Shown here in pieces: positions 11,361 through 23,346 of a stretch of DNA of 64,000 bases (within the stretch, counting starts at the first letter, position 1; every line of letters begins with the position of its first letter). The DNA comes from Phoronis australis (lineage: Eukaryota; Phoronida; Phoronidae). The position numbers and the translations under genes are program-made. The stretch is taken from positions 422,904-486,903 of the forward strand of contig NMRA01000270.1 in NCBI GenBank assembly GCA_002633005.1, read 5' to 3'. The notes beneath the pieces were generated by a model. It was not told where the DNA came from. It ran no database searches and was given only the letters and a program-made list of their open reading frames with translations.

Positions 11361-13183
11361 TTTTGCGAGTGTTTCTTCCGCGTGACATACAAGGTACTAT
11401 GTGACATAGCCTGCAAAATACATTGATGATTGAATGCACTTGGGTGCTCACATGTTATACATGGTTTATATTCTTCCGTGATTTCACTGGCTTCAAATTG
11501 TTTGTAATGTTACATAAACTTTGTCGCCATTCACACTCACTCCCCTGTTCCCCAAAGTTACGGACAATTATTACTTCATCCAAACACTTACTAGAGCGGG
11601 TGTGACCTAACAGGTACAAGGAGCCCTAACGATTATGAAATTTTGTTGCTACCTGATAACTGTAGAGTCAAGCTGTTTGTCACTCCGTATTATCTTTCTC
11701 CACAGTTGTGGACAATACCAGTGTGATAGCCATTGTGCATTTTTGATATGAAATTAACTTAACGGAAGATTATTTAGAACGTTGGGAATCCTCACATCCA
11801 CAGCGACACAGCGTTTTATTTATTAAATGTGACCTTTTCCCCTGCACCTTGAAAGAATTGTAGGCATATTGGATGTTTATGCCTACAAAATTACTTTTTG
11901 CGACAATCCAAACTTAATTCAAATAGCAAGGAATAATATCTCATTGTAATTAACAATATCTCAATGGCAATTTCAAGAAGCAACCATTACCACTCCGTTG
12001 GGCACATGTATATCTTTAGGGTGGATAATATGGAACTGTACCCGGATGAAAGAGTCAACATTTCATTTAACGCATTTTATTTAACACTACAACTAATATC
12101 ATACAACAAATTGCTGGTAGTTTAGTTATCCTCTACGACAGTCATTTCTGTAATCAAACCTCTTTTTATGGTAGCGATAATGGCGAATGGATAATTTGGC
12201 ATCTCTTTCGGCTTTCGACATTCGCTGTCAATCTTAAAAATACTGTGATCCGTTGAGATAATGGTGCTGCAAACGATATGTTTTAGAAACAGTAAATCTG
12301 ACGATATTTTCAATAAATTCTTTCATTATTCAAAGTGAATAACTGTCACTTTAGCATCCCCACCGGTTTGTGCGTTCCATGCCTCTATAAAGTCGCAAAG
12401 CAAAGCAGTCCAAGTACCTGAGTGGCAGCTCCCCAGTCTTGAGTGTCTCCTCTCGGAGTACTCTATGAACAAGGCTTTACCTTGACATGGAGCCAGTTTC
12501 AATGGTACTCATAATGTCGTCTGTTGTACTTTCGTAGCAACAACTTGTTGCTTCATCTCTTTCTTGATATTTATCAAGTACCTTTAGGAATGTGTTACCA
12601 CAAGAGAATAGGTTACACTGGTTATTGCTTTTCCATTTTTAACACTTAAAATCTTGCTCCAAAATTTCTAATCCAATGACCCAGTTTAGGTAAAGAATGG
12701 ACGTTGATACACTGGGCACGGGCTAACTTGTACAAAAAACAGGTATTGGAATGACCAACGAAAAAAAGGAAAAATCTCCCAGATGATGTTTCGTTCCACA
12801 AATATATACGTTTGTATGATAGATATAGGTTTAACAACCCCCTCACCTATAAAATTTGGCACCTTTTAACTAAACATTCGTAGTGCGCTATGTCGCCTCG
12901 TTTACCGTGCTAACATGCGAAAATAGATTTTTTTCTTAACTGTGTGAAAAAATCTCATATTACTCAGTGTGACTTCATTAAATTTATGTGTGCATCATTA
13001 ATCACAGGCACTGCATGCACTGTTATGCGACACTTTTAGTTTTGCAGTTAGCTTATGTGTGACAAAATCCAAAAACCTGGAGCAGTTTAATGTAGGCTGT
13101 GCATTGATGCTTTTGCTGTCCCTGCTCATAAGCTAAAGTGAACAGTTCATTTTAAGCAGTTGCTGACTTCGACATTTGCTACA

Positions 13184-13196
13184 TTCCTCCCTTCCC
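13184..13196 (-). other. polypurine tract next to 3' LTR stub
   Basis: Minus strand GGGAAGGGAGGAA abuts TGTAGCAAATGTCGA, the LTR start. This is the expected plus-strand primer position in an LTR element. The same arrangement is present in copy 2 near 22030. Confidence 0.65.
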
Positions 13197-14104
13197 TAAA
13201 GAAAAGGAGTGGAGCCCTTATAGCAAATGGCGGACGTCATTCCAAACATCTAAACATAAACCCTTGACTAAGATAACAGTGACAAGACCTTAAACCCTAT
13301 AACTAACATGATGAGGAGTGACCTTGTAAAGTAAGAATTACTGGTTAAAATTTAATCCAACTATTCCCCCCCACCAAAAAAAAACAAATACTAATGAGAC
13401 ACACAGTCATAGCATATATCCACTATAGTAGTCGAACATGACTAAAAAATAAAAAAAGAAAAATATGCTCCACTAATACCAGTACCAGGGAGCATAGAAT
13501 TTCTGGACTATGCTATGACAACACTCTGATTGTTGGTGATGACCTGGCGCGAGAATATATACAAAAAACTGAACAAAGAAATGCATACTGGCCATAAAAT
13601 GAGTATTCATTATACTTTAGTAGTGATGCACTGAGATATAAAATGATATAGTCTTTCATAACATATATAGACTATATAGAAAACTTAACTTAATATACAA
13701 AAATAAACTATATAGTAACAACTAATACATAATACTATAGAAAGTAGTCTTGAATATTTAAATAGACTATATATATATATAGTATGAAAACATAACTTGT
13801 AACAAAAATATACTATATAGTTTTAACGAATAAACACTACTATATAAAAATGGACCAGTACGCTACTTAACTTCTTATATTACTTAATACGGACATCACA
13901 ATTCTCCTAGTACCAAGGGTAAGTCACAAACCCAGAGACCGTAGTCAGACTCAGAGTTTATAATAACGGGCAGTTACCCAAGGGACTAGAAGAAAACCTG
14001 GGGCATAGGTTATGACCCTGGCACACCAGGATGCTAAATCACTTCTAACAATTTGTTAGAGATGGTAAAGCCGCCTGGCATTCCTGGTGGAAACAGCCAG
14101 GATG

Positions 14105-15191
14105 TCACGAAGCGGACGACGAGAACGCTGCGCCACCTCCATAGCTACTTCCCCCAGGTATTGGGGCTTGCCCAATGGCGAGGTGCGGTGAATCAGATTC
14201 CAGGAGGAGTCGATTCATGGGAACCTCTTGTAACCCCTTATTTTGGAACTTTAGAAACTGCCGCACATGACCGGCGAAGCCGAAATGGCAGTTTCTAAAG
14301 AACCCCGTCCACCGGAGTACATCCTCGGGCGCACCTCCAAAACAATGGAGATGCAAACCCAAGTCTGCATCACAGTGGCGCTTCAGGAGATCAAAGACAA
14401 AGTCTTGTCCCTCCAAGAAGCGTGGATTGTCGGGGGAACCACGAAGGTGGAACACCACGACTTTGTTTTTTGAAGCTGGGGGAGCTGGCCGGAACCTCTG
14501 CAAAGATCCGCACCATCTCCTCCAAAGCGTCTTTTTGGATGGCCAAGTCTTCCCGGGCCTCCAGACTGACCTCGCCTACGCCAGCTACAAAGGGCTCCTT
14601 CAGTAGCTGGGGGAGACACTCTAGAACACCGGGATTCGTTGTTCCAACCAGTTTGGGGTGGATGCCCACCACAGCCTTCCAGCCATGTGGGAAACGGGAA
14701 GCCTCAACGTACTTCCAGTTTTCCACATCGCAGAAAACTGCAATCCCACCAACCAACCGTACAGGTTTTTGAGGAACCCGTGGCAGCTGGGTGCTGAGCA
14801 TCTGGTCGATCGTCAGCATCCTGGTCTCAGTGATATGACGCTGAGCCCAGGATGCCGACAAGCGATCCAGATGGAAGTGGGCATCTATAGCCAAATCAGG
14901 AGGTGGTCCTGATTTAGCTTTAGACGCGGACGGCGAAGCCCCCGATGAAGGTCGACCCTTTAGGGGCCTGCCAGGTGGCTGGCGGGCTTTTGTCACACAC
15001 GACATCCGAGGGTACGAACCAGCATCCCGCACCCTTTGTGGAGGAGTGATCTTCTGCCTCCAGTGAAGCAGACGGCCAGCCTGATGGTTTAGGGTGTTAC
15101 CAGAAGACGCCTCCTGAATATTAATAGTGTCCATAGGGGCATCTACAAATTCAGGAGGTGAATCCTTCAAAACGGCAGGGTTGTGGGGCAC
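14105..15191 (-). pseudogene. TatD-family metal-dependent nuclease domain (TATDN-like)
   Basis: TatD enzymes are TIM-barrel metal-dependent DNases. The frame from 15191 shows IDAHFHLDR (HxH metal ligands, near 14875), KAVVGIHPK (near 14660) and VAGVGEVSLE (glutamate ligand, near 14575). The frame ending at 14105 shows VVVFHLRG (His), HLHCFGG (His) and LLLESDSPHL (Asp). All expected metal ligands are therefore present. The two halves are in different frames because of a run of T/A near 14465-14470 that is one base longer than in copy 2. That could be a mutation or a homopolymer sequencing error. The neighbouring Gag, LTR and primer site place it inside a retroelement. Cellular TATDN2-type genes are the likely source, by inference. 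Confidence 0.82.
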
Positions 15192-15711
15192 CTTTGACCC
15201 CCTGAAATGGGATCCGGAACCAGGGTGTGCACAAAATCTAATGACTCAGAATTAGTAACAACCTGGGTACTAGATACCGCTTTACCACTCAACTCAGACT
15301 TATCTATCAAATTAACCGGAACTAACACTGGGGTATTAATCACATCAGTATCAGTAATGGGTAATTCAATCGGACCATTCTGAGTGAGCACAGAACTTTG
15401 GGAGGCTGGACACTTCATATCACCAAGGGAATTCTGAGCACAAGGAATATCAGTAGACATGTCAACCAAATCATGAACTACATCATAAGATCTAGCCAAG
15501 ACAGGTCGACCTCTCCCCCGACACTCATCGTGCACAGAAATACCTCGAGAAGAAGTGGACAAACTCCCTGCCCTAAAACAGTCTAACAGATTAGTCGATA
15601 GGCGTTTGATGTTTTTATTTAATGAACCTAATAGACCATCTGTGGGACTGAATTTCTTACTTGGGCGGTCTGAGGATACCCTACTATTGGTATCACGAGA
15701 TTGGTCTGGAG
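15167..15711 (-). pseudogene. Ser/Thr-rich linker between Gag and TatD
   Basis: The frame from 15562 to 15167 continues the low-complexity end of Gag and runs into the TatD frame by a shift near 15190. It shows no recognisable domain and no protease D-S/T-G motif. Its polar, Val/Pro/Ser-rich composition suggests a disordered connector. Whether Gag and TatD are one polyprotein depends on the shift being a mutation rather than a programmed site. Confidence 0.55.
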
Positions 15712-17169
15712 TTAGACCTGATCGTCCATCCCCAACTCGTTTAAATCATCAGACTTATCCCCAAAGGATGTACGACAAATTCTAGCAGACTGCGGGCTAC
15801 GGCACGCAGACTGGTTGTGACCAAACTTACCACACTTAAAACACAATACTGAAGGTCTCTGTGGGGAAGTTTGGGGGGACCTAGATAGTGGAGGGGATCT
15901 AACTGGTTTTGGATTAGAATCCAACAATTTTAATACCCTCGACAAATCTGAGGTAATGCCCCTAAAATTCGAATTCATAGTCTGGGACATACTCTTAAGT
16001 TCTCGATGTATCAGGGCATTGTCTTCTTTAAGACCTCCTATTTCCGAGTTGACCTTAGCCATCTGAGACTCTAAAGCATGCAGCCTAGACTCAACCGCAG
16101 AGTTTGAAGCAGAGGATGCTATTGGACCGAATTTAAGTGCAGGTTTTTTGTGCTGCGAAAGCAGGTTGACAGAAGCTTCGTCATTGCGCGATGGTGAGCC
16201 CTCGAACCAAACAGACCGACGGTTTTGATTTGCCATCAATTGCTGGGTCGTTGCGAACCATGCAGCTTTAGACTCTGCCTCAGCTAGGGACACGGGATGA
16301 GTTCATCACCTGCGTACCTACAACCTTATCCCGTAACTCAAGGGAGAAACGGAATACAAGATCTACTGTTTCTTGCTCCGAAGGGTTCGGGAAGGCTTTT
16401 AAAAACAACCTGTTTAACCTACACGCCCAGTTCTCAATAGATTCCCCCGGCTTCTGCTTGGCGTATTGGAATTCAAGGCGTAGGACCTGGGTGCAGTCGG
16501 TCGAAGAAAAATGTTCTGGCGTGTGCAACCACGTCATCGAAACCAGAATCTGGGTTCGTTCTCATGAAGTTAAGGAAGAAATGCAAAGCCACATTGTCCA
16601 AACACATTCCTAACTCCGAGACGCACTTGTCTTTGGACCATAAGTTGTCCTTGGCTAAGCGCTGAAATTTCCAAAAAAAGTCGTCCCACTTGCCTTTTTC
16701 CCCTTGAAAAACTAGCTTAGACGGGGCATTTGGCCTTAAACTATAGGGACGGGTGTGGGTAGACGGTAACCGTTCGGCTACCAGAACTCGGGGCAGGCAC
16801 AGACGAAGAAGAATCCTGCTTAGTGGAGTACTTCCATCTTATTGTAACAGGGGATTTGTTTAACCTGTCACAGGCCTGGGCAATGCCACTTAAGTCCTGG
16901 GGCAAACGGGTACGTACAGGACTACCCAGAGGAGAGGAATCTCGGGACTGAACATCATCATACTGGGTGAAATCAATGCCAGAAATAGCACTCCTCGTCA
17001 ACCTCCATCCGGAATGGATGTGGTTAATATTTTCTGGGGTTATCGGCTGAGTTTGCCGAAAAGCCAGAATGGATTGGGCAATATCTTCTGTCATGCCCGA
17101 GAGCTTGAATAACTCTTGGGAAAGACAGAAGTTTACCGGAATCCTGTCTTGGAAAGACATCCTAAACAC
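15712..17169 (-). pseudogene. Gag-like protein: HhH-like N-terminus, capsid, CCHC knuckle
   Basis: Three overlapping frames read on: 17169-16741, about 16745-16500 then 16537-16280, and 16293-15712. The first has an ELFKLSGMTEDIAQSILAFR stretch resembling a helix-hairpin-helix. The second resembles retrotransposon capsid (KWDDFFWKFQRLAKD, then LRLEFQYAKQKPGESIENWA). The third has a coiled-coil segment and the zinc knuckle CFKCGKFGHNQSAC (C-x2-C-x4-H-x4-C) near 15807-15848. Gag packages element RNA. Compared with copy 2, the upstream ATG at 23796 reads ACG here, leaving a start eight residues later at or near 17169. Breaks: a stop at 16741 and shifts near 16520 and 16285. Confidence 0.75.
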
Positions 17170-17495
17170 ACGGGGCTTCGTCTTAGGAAAACCACGTGGT
17201 CACGTGACCTATTCTATAATTTTTAGAAAGGTTCAAAACTCTAACTAAAATACAAAATAATAAATACAAACCATACTATATACAATTATACCAATAATAA
17301 ATACCTATTTACATAAACCTACAATTCCTACACTAAACTAATACCAAACGCTTGAAATTCTGGTAAACCTGAACTCGGGCACTGCAAAAGCAGTGACGCA
17401 CGTGGCTGTCAAAATGGGTACGAGAAAACAAGTTATGAAAAGTTATTTCCCTCTTCCACCGAAAGACATGCACGCCGCTCCAACACTGGGAAATA

Positions 17496-17511
17496 GGTGC
17501 CGACTGCGCCA
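17496..17511 (-). other. primer-binding site, tRNA-Ser type
   Basis: The minus strand reads TGGCGCAGTCGGCACC two bases inside the LTR. The copy at 24111-24126 reads TGGCGTAGTCGGCACC, which fits the complement of the animal tRNA-Ser 3' end plus CCA except for the last two bases. The family assignment of the tRNA comes from memory of its 3' end. Confidence 0.65.
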
Positions 17512-17513
17512 AA

Positions 17514-17813
17514 TGTTGTAATAAAGGGGTCGGCTGGCCAAGCAGACACACGAGTTTGGCCTATTAACGCGGTGCCAGAGAAAAGTCCGGAGTATACTCA
17601 CATTACGTCCGTACAGGAAGGCAGCGAACTCCAGAAGGCCCAGATGATCTTGTCACGTGGTCTTGAAGGGTGACTGGTCACGTGATAGAAGGGTGAACTC
17701 GGCTGGGCTCTTCTGGCGTTAGATGTCGCACCAGGCCTAGACCAACATTGTTAACAAAAGGACATCACAACATAGAGACGCCACAGCCGAGACTGACGTC
17801 GACATTTGCTACA
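17514..17813 (-). repeat. 5' LTR of the Gag-TatD element, copy 1
   Basis: Exactly 300 bp, beginning TGTAGCAAATGTCGACGTCA and ending CTTTATTACAACA on the minus strand. A same-length copy is at 24129-24428, and an internally deleted piece is at 31906-31975. Confidence 0.8.
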
Positions 17814-18420
17814 CTGTCAACAGACTTGCAGACAACAACAGTGTCATACGTAACTAGTCCAATCTGGATGTCTTCGCACATGGTTTTGCAAGCCGTGGCA
17901 GTCAGAGCAAATACTTATGCTTGGGGGAAAAATGGCTCCTAAGTCCTTAATACGGGCGTAATCCACGCCAAAGTCATCGCCCCACTGGACAACGCAGTGT
18001 GCTTTTTCAACCACAATGGTCAAATCCTTGTTTTGCCATACCTCACATAAGAACATGCTCATGACCGAGTCATGCAGAATGTCTACAGGGTGACCTAACA
18101 CAAAAGATGGACTCATCAGCTTTAACTTTTCACCCATACCTTTCCCTACGCGCACGCACAAGTCTCCCAGCCTTTGCTCCTGTTCCTCAATGATAGCAGT
18201 CAAGGGACTCAACAGGATGACACAACAATTGCCACGTCCAGTCTCGTCAAGATAGTGTGGCAAACATTCAAAGATTTATTACTTGCCGTAGTCTGTTGGC
18301 AATACAGCTTAAGTGTCCTTGGCTACAGATATCAAACTCTGAAACTGACCAGGCCGCAAAAGAGGGTATTGGGTCTTTCTGAGGTTATTAACGCTATATA
18401 GAGAAAACTTCGTGTGCAAA
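17814..18420 (-). pseudogene. RecQ-like helicase fragment, copy 1
   Basis: The minus-strand frame 18263-17844 contains CCVILLSPLTAIIEEQ (RecQ motif Ia region) and VVEKAHCVVQWGDDF, a motif II block with K for the usual E/D (copies 2 and 3 have VVEEAHC). Upstream in the same frame, interrupted by stops, are RPGQFQSLI and AVLPTDYGK, a degraded Walker A. A TATACKTMCEDI block, seen more cleanly in the 32-kb copy, follows. The C-terminal helicase half is absent. The frame stops where the LTR begins at 17813. RecQ enzymes unwind DNA; this one cannot work. It is probably part of an older mobile element. Confidence 0.72.
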
Positions 18421-18877
18421 GACCTCGACAACGCTTTAAGTCCACTCAGCAACAAATGTATTTCCACCATTTAAAATGTAATTAATCGTATTTACTAGTA
18501 ATACACCTGAAAAAATTGCTCACGGACTACCAAATTCCAGGAGCTTAGGTGCTAGAATTGCGCTGAACACCTTCTTAATGCGCAACAGCTTGGTAGGAGG
18601 ACTTCCAGATGCCGTGCCACGCGTCGCAGGTCTCTATAACTTCGTGCTGCACGAAGTAAACCCATCAAGGACAGCACCCTCATTAAAGTCCTGAAGGTTA
18701 ATATTTATGAATATGCATCGGTTAAGTAAACTTTCCGTCAGTTTTTTCTGCGTGTAACGTTATAAGCCAGCATCCCTTACAAAAACCCATTTCATATTGC
18801 ACATCACTTACTCAGTTCACCTGTAGTAATCATTTCTTTCTTGCCCCAAAGCACGTGATTTTTGTACTGAAGCTACA

Positions 18878-19045
18878 TGAAGGGGTGGACGCTCTTGCAC
18901 CCGTAGTGCACGTGTGCAGCCTCGCATTGTTCGGCGTGATTCACGCTCAGGCAGTATTGGTGTAACCACATCCCACAGTCGTCACATTGGATCCAATCCC
19001 GCTGGGTTCAGTCCTGGCAGTGACCAAGCGACTGGGCTAAGCAGT
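18878..19045. repeat. 170-bp dispersed repeat, copy 2
   Basis: It is nearly identical to the copies at 11185 and 25490 and lies inside segmental duplication unit 1. Confidence 0.8.
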
Positions 19046-19425
19046 TGTTGTTCCAAGTGTTGGGCATGTTTTGCCTTCATTCTTAAACCCTGTTAACTTG
19101 GTTCCTTTTATTTATAGGGGAAAACAGTAGACTGGGGCTCGGTAACGCTACGTCCTTGTTAAAAAGAAGAGTCCATTATTGTCATAGCATGACAATAATC
19201 TTTCTAGTTTGTTTTTGTTCTTGCGTATTTTAATCTTTTTTATTGCTTCAGGCTTTGTAATAAAGTTTGTTTTGGGGGAATTGATCAGCACTGTCCTTGA
19301 AACCTCCATATTTTGTGTGCAAGCTCTAGAACAAACTGATACATGTACTTATGTTGTGGTGCGTGTTTCTTTGAGGTTCACACAATGTATCAACATTTCA
19401 TGATAGTAACTTCATAATGAACTAC

Positions 19426-19564
19426 CGTAATCGTTCGGGTTAACGCCCTGGGCCGTTAAATTGGCGACTTCAAAAAATCGGGGGAGGGCGGTTAACCGAG
19501 CAGTGGGCGGTTAAATCGAAAATCCACCTAAAGTAGGGGATGGGCGGTTAACCGAACATGGGCG
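19426..19564. repeat. GGGCGGTTAA-rich repeat, truncated by gap
   Basis: The 10-base word gggcggttaa and variants recur several times with a GC content above the surroundings. The same sequence is at 32850-33050. Confidence 0.75.
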
Positions 19565-20521
19565 NNNNNNNNNNNNNNNNNNNNNNNNNNNNNNNNNNNN
19601 NNNNNNNNNNNNNNNNNNNNNNNNNNNNNNNNNNNNNNNNNNNNNNNNNNNNNNNNNNNNNNNNNNNNNNNNNNNNNNNNNNNNNNNNNNNNNNNNNNNN
19701 NNNNNNNNNNNNNNNNNNNNNNNNNNNNNNNNNNNNNNNNNNNNNNNNNNNNNNNNNNNNNNNNNNNNNNNNNNNNNNNNNNNNNNNNNNNNNNNNNNNN
19801 NNNNNNNNNNNNNNNNNNNNNNNNNNNNNNNNNNNNNNNNNNNNNNNNNNNNNNNNNNNNNNNNNNNNNNNNNNNNNNNNNNNNNNNNNNNNNNNNNNNN
19901 NNNNNNNNNNNNNNNNNNNNNNNNNNNNNNNNNNNNNNNNNNNNNNNNNNNNNNNNNNNNNNNNNNNNNNNNNNNNNNNNNNNNNNNNNNNNNNNNNNNN
20001 NNNNNNNNNNNNNNNNNNNNNNNNNNNNNNNNNNNNNNNNNNNNNNNNNNNNNNNNNNNNNNNNNNNNNNNNNNNNNNNNNNNNNNNNNNNNNNNNNNNN
20101 NNNNNNNNNNNNNNNNNNNNNNNNNNNNNNNNNNNNNNNNNNNNNNNNNNNNNNNNNNNNNNNNNNNNNNNNNNNNNNNNNNNNNNNNNNNNNNNNNNNN
20201 NNNNNNNNNNNNNNNNNNNNNNNNNNNNNNNNNNNNNNNNNNNNNNNNNNNNNNNNNNNNNNNNNNNNNNNNNNNNNNNNNNNNNNNNNNNNNNNNNNNN
20301 NNNNNNNNNNNNNNNNNNNNNNNNNNNNNNNNNNNNNNNNNNNNNNNNNNNNNNNNNNNNNNNNNNNNNNNNNNNNNNNNNNNNNNNNNNNNNNNNNNNN
20401 NNNNNNNNNNNNNNNNNNNNNNNNNNNNNNNNNNNNNNNNNNNNNNNNNNNNNNNNNNNNNNNNNNNNNNNNNNNNNNNNNNNNNNNNNNNNNNNNNNNN
20501 NNNNNNNNNNNNNNNNNNNNN
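19565..20521. other. assembly gap
   Basis: A run of N of 957 positions between repeated sequences. No gene can be called here. Confidence 1.
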
Positions 20522-22723
20522 CTGATAACTGTAGAGTCAAGCTGTTTGTCACTCCGTATTATCTTTCTCCACAGTTGTGGACAATACCAGTGTGATATCT
20601 ATTGTGCATTTTTGATATGAAATTAACTTAACGGAAGATTATTTAGAACGTTGGGAATCCTCACATCCACAACGACACAGCGTTTTATTTATTAAATGTG
20701 ACCTTTTCCCCTGCACCTTGAAAGAATTGTAGGCATATTGAATGTTTATGCCTACAAAATTACTTTTTGCGACAATCCAAACTTAATTCAAATAGCAAGG
20801 AATAATATCTCATTGTAATTAACAATATCTCAATGGCAATTTCAAGAAGCAACCATTACCACTCCGTTGGGCACATGTATATCTTAAGGGTGGATAATAT
20901 GGAACTGTACCCGGATGAAAGAGTCAACATTTCGTTTAACGCATTTTATTAACACTACAACTAATATCATACAACAAATTGCTGGTAGTTTAGTTATCCT
21001 CTACGACAGTCATTTCTGTAATCAAACCTCTTTTTATGGTAGCGATAATGGCGAATGGATAATTTGGCATCTCTTTCGGCTTTCGACATTCGCTGTCAAT
21101 CTTAAAAATACTGTGATCCGTTGAGATAATGGTGCTGCAAACGATATGTTTTAGAAACAGTAAATCTGACGATATTTTCAATAAATTCTTTCATTATTCA
21201 AAGTGAATAACTGTCACTTTAGCATCCCCACCGGTTTGTGCGTTCCATGCCTCTATAAAGTCGCAAAGCAAAGCAGTCCAAGTACCTGAGTGGCAGCTCC
21301 CCAGTCTTGAGTGTCTCCTCTCGGAGTACTCTGTGAACAAGGCTTTACCTTGACATGGAGCCAGTTTCAATGGTACTCATAATGTCGTCTGTTGTACTTT
21401 CGTAGCAACAACTTGTTGCTTCATCTCTTTCTTGATATTTATCAAGTACCTTTAGGAGTGTGTTACTACGTTATTGCTTTTCCATTTTTAACACTTAAAA
21501 TCTTGCTTCAAAATTTCCAATCCAATGACCCAGTTTAGGTAAAGAATGGACGTTGATACACTGGGCACGGGCTAACTTGTACAAAAAACAGGTATTGGAA
21601 TGACCAACGAAAAAAAGGGAAAATCTCCCAGATGATGTTTCGTTCCACAAATATATACGTTTGTATGATAGATATAGGTTTAACAACCCCCTCACCTATA
21701 AAATTTGGCACCTTTTAACTAAACATTCGTAGTGCGCTATGTCGCCTCGTTTACCGTGCTAACATGCGAAAATCGATTTTTTTTCTTAACTGTGTGAAAA
21801 AATCTCGTATTACTCAGTGTGACTTCATTAAATTTATGTGTGCATCATTAATCACAGGCACTGCATGCACTGTTATGCGACACTTTCAGTTTTGCAGTTA
21901 GCTTATGTTTGACAAAATCCGAAAACCTGGAGCAGTTTAATGTAGGCTTAATTGATGCTTTTGCTGTCCCTGCTCATAAGCTAAAGTGAACAGTTCATTT
22001 TAAGCAGTTGCTGACTTCGACATTTGCTACATTCCTCCCTTCCCTAAAGAAAAGGAGTGGAGCCCTTATAGCAAATGGCGGACGTCATTCCCAACATCTA
22101 AACATAAACCCTTGACTAAGATAACAGTGACAAGACCTTAAACCCTATAACTCAAATGATGTGGAGTGACCTTGTAAAGTAAGAATTACTGGTTAAAATT
22201 TAATCCAACTATTCCCCCCCACCAAAAAAAAAACAAATACTAATGAGACACACAGTCATAGCATATATCCACTATAGTAGTCGAACATGACTAAAAAATA
22301 AAAAAAGAAAAATAGGCTCCACTAATACCAGTACCAGGGAGCATAGAATTTCTGGACTATGCTATGACAACACTCTTATTGTTGATGATGACCTGGCGCG
22401 AGAATATATACAAAAAACTGAACAAAGAAAAGCATACTGGCCATAAAATGAGTATTCATTATACTTTAGTAGTGATGCACTGAGATATAAAATGATATAG
22501 TCTTTCATAACATATATAGACTATATAGAAAACTTAACTTAATATACAAAAATAAACTATATTGTAACAACTAATACATAATACTATAGAAAGCATAGTC
22601 TTGAATATTTAAATAGACTATATATATATAGTATGAAAACATAACTTGTAACAAAAGTATACTATATAGTTTTAACGAATAAACACTACTATATAAAAAT
22701 AATGGACCAGTACGCTACTTAAC

Positions 22724-22841
22724 TTCTTATACTACTTCGATGAATGTTTTCAGTCATCCAGTTGGGTAAAAGAAACAACGTAGCCATCTCTACATAGCGT
22801 AAGTCCAGTAGTAGATTTATTTATTGTTTCTTATACTACTT
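22724..22841. mobile_element. 90-bp insert flanked by 14-bp direct repeats
   Basis: The direct repeat ttcttatactactt occurs at 22724-22737 and 22828-22841. Unit 1 has a single, slightly changed copy near 13872. The insert ends in agatttatttattg, like a short retroposed tail, so a 5'-truncated retroposon is likely. Confidence 0.7.
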
Positions 22842-23346
22842 AATACGGACATCACAATTCTCCTAGGACCAAGGGTAAGGCACAAACCCAGCGACCATAG
22901 TCAGACTCAGAGTTTATAATAACAGGCAGTTACCCAAGAGACTAGGAGAAAACCTGGGGCATAGGTTATGACCCTGGCACACCAGGATGCTAAATCACTT
23001 CTAACAATTTGTTAGAGATGGTAAAGCCGCCTGGCATTCCTGGTGGAAACGGCCAGGATGTCACGCAGCAGACGACGAGAACGCTGCGCCACCTCCATAG
23101 CTACTTCCCCCAGGTATTGGGGCTTGCCCAATGGCGAGGTGCGGTGAATCAGACTCCAGGAGGAGTCGATTCATCGGAACCTCTTGTAACCCCTTATTTT
23201 GGAACTTTAGAAACTGCCGCACATGACCGGCGAAGCCGAAATGGCAGTTTCTAAAGAACCCCGTCTACCTTAGTACATCCTCGGGCGCACCTCCAAAACA
23301 ATGGAGATGTAAACCCAAGTCTGCATCACAGTGGCGCTTCAGGAGA

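Larger units (their letters stand above)
13163..17813 (-). mobile_element. LTR retroelement coding Gag plus TatD nuclease, no visible RT or integrase
   Basis: On the minus strand the order is: 300-bp 5' LTR (17813-17514, TG...CA ends), two bases, a primer-binding site complementary to a tRNA-Ser 3' end (17511-17496), a Gag reading frame (17169 to about 15712), a linker, a TatD-family nuclease (15191 to about 14110), roughly 0.9 kb of AT-rich DNA, a purine tract (13196-13184), then the first ~21 bp of a 3' LTR (13183-13163) that matches the 5' LTR start before diverging. I found no reverse transcriptase, RNase H or integrase motif inside. The coding region is interrupted by a few frameshifts. 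The element may be non-autonomous and mobilised by another element. A partner copy lies at 22.0-24.4 kb. Confidence 0.75.
11653..19425. repeat. segmental duplication unit 1
   Basis: This block matches 20522-26036 in the same orientation with scattered base changes. It carries an AT-rich segment, the Gag-TatD element, a RecQ fragment and a 170-bp repeat. Its left partner edge is hidden by the N gap. Right after it, at 19426, comes a GGGCGGTTAA-rich stretch that unit 2 lacks. Confidence 0.9.

Noticed and set aside
14053-14912. plus-strand ORFs over the TatD region
   Set aside because: They are shadows of the minus-strand nuclease frame with its metal ligands.
19548-20595. long ORFs on both strands across the first gap
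   Set aside because: They consist almost entirely of N and carry no information.
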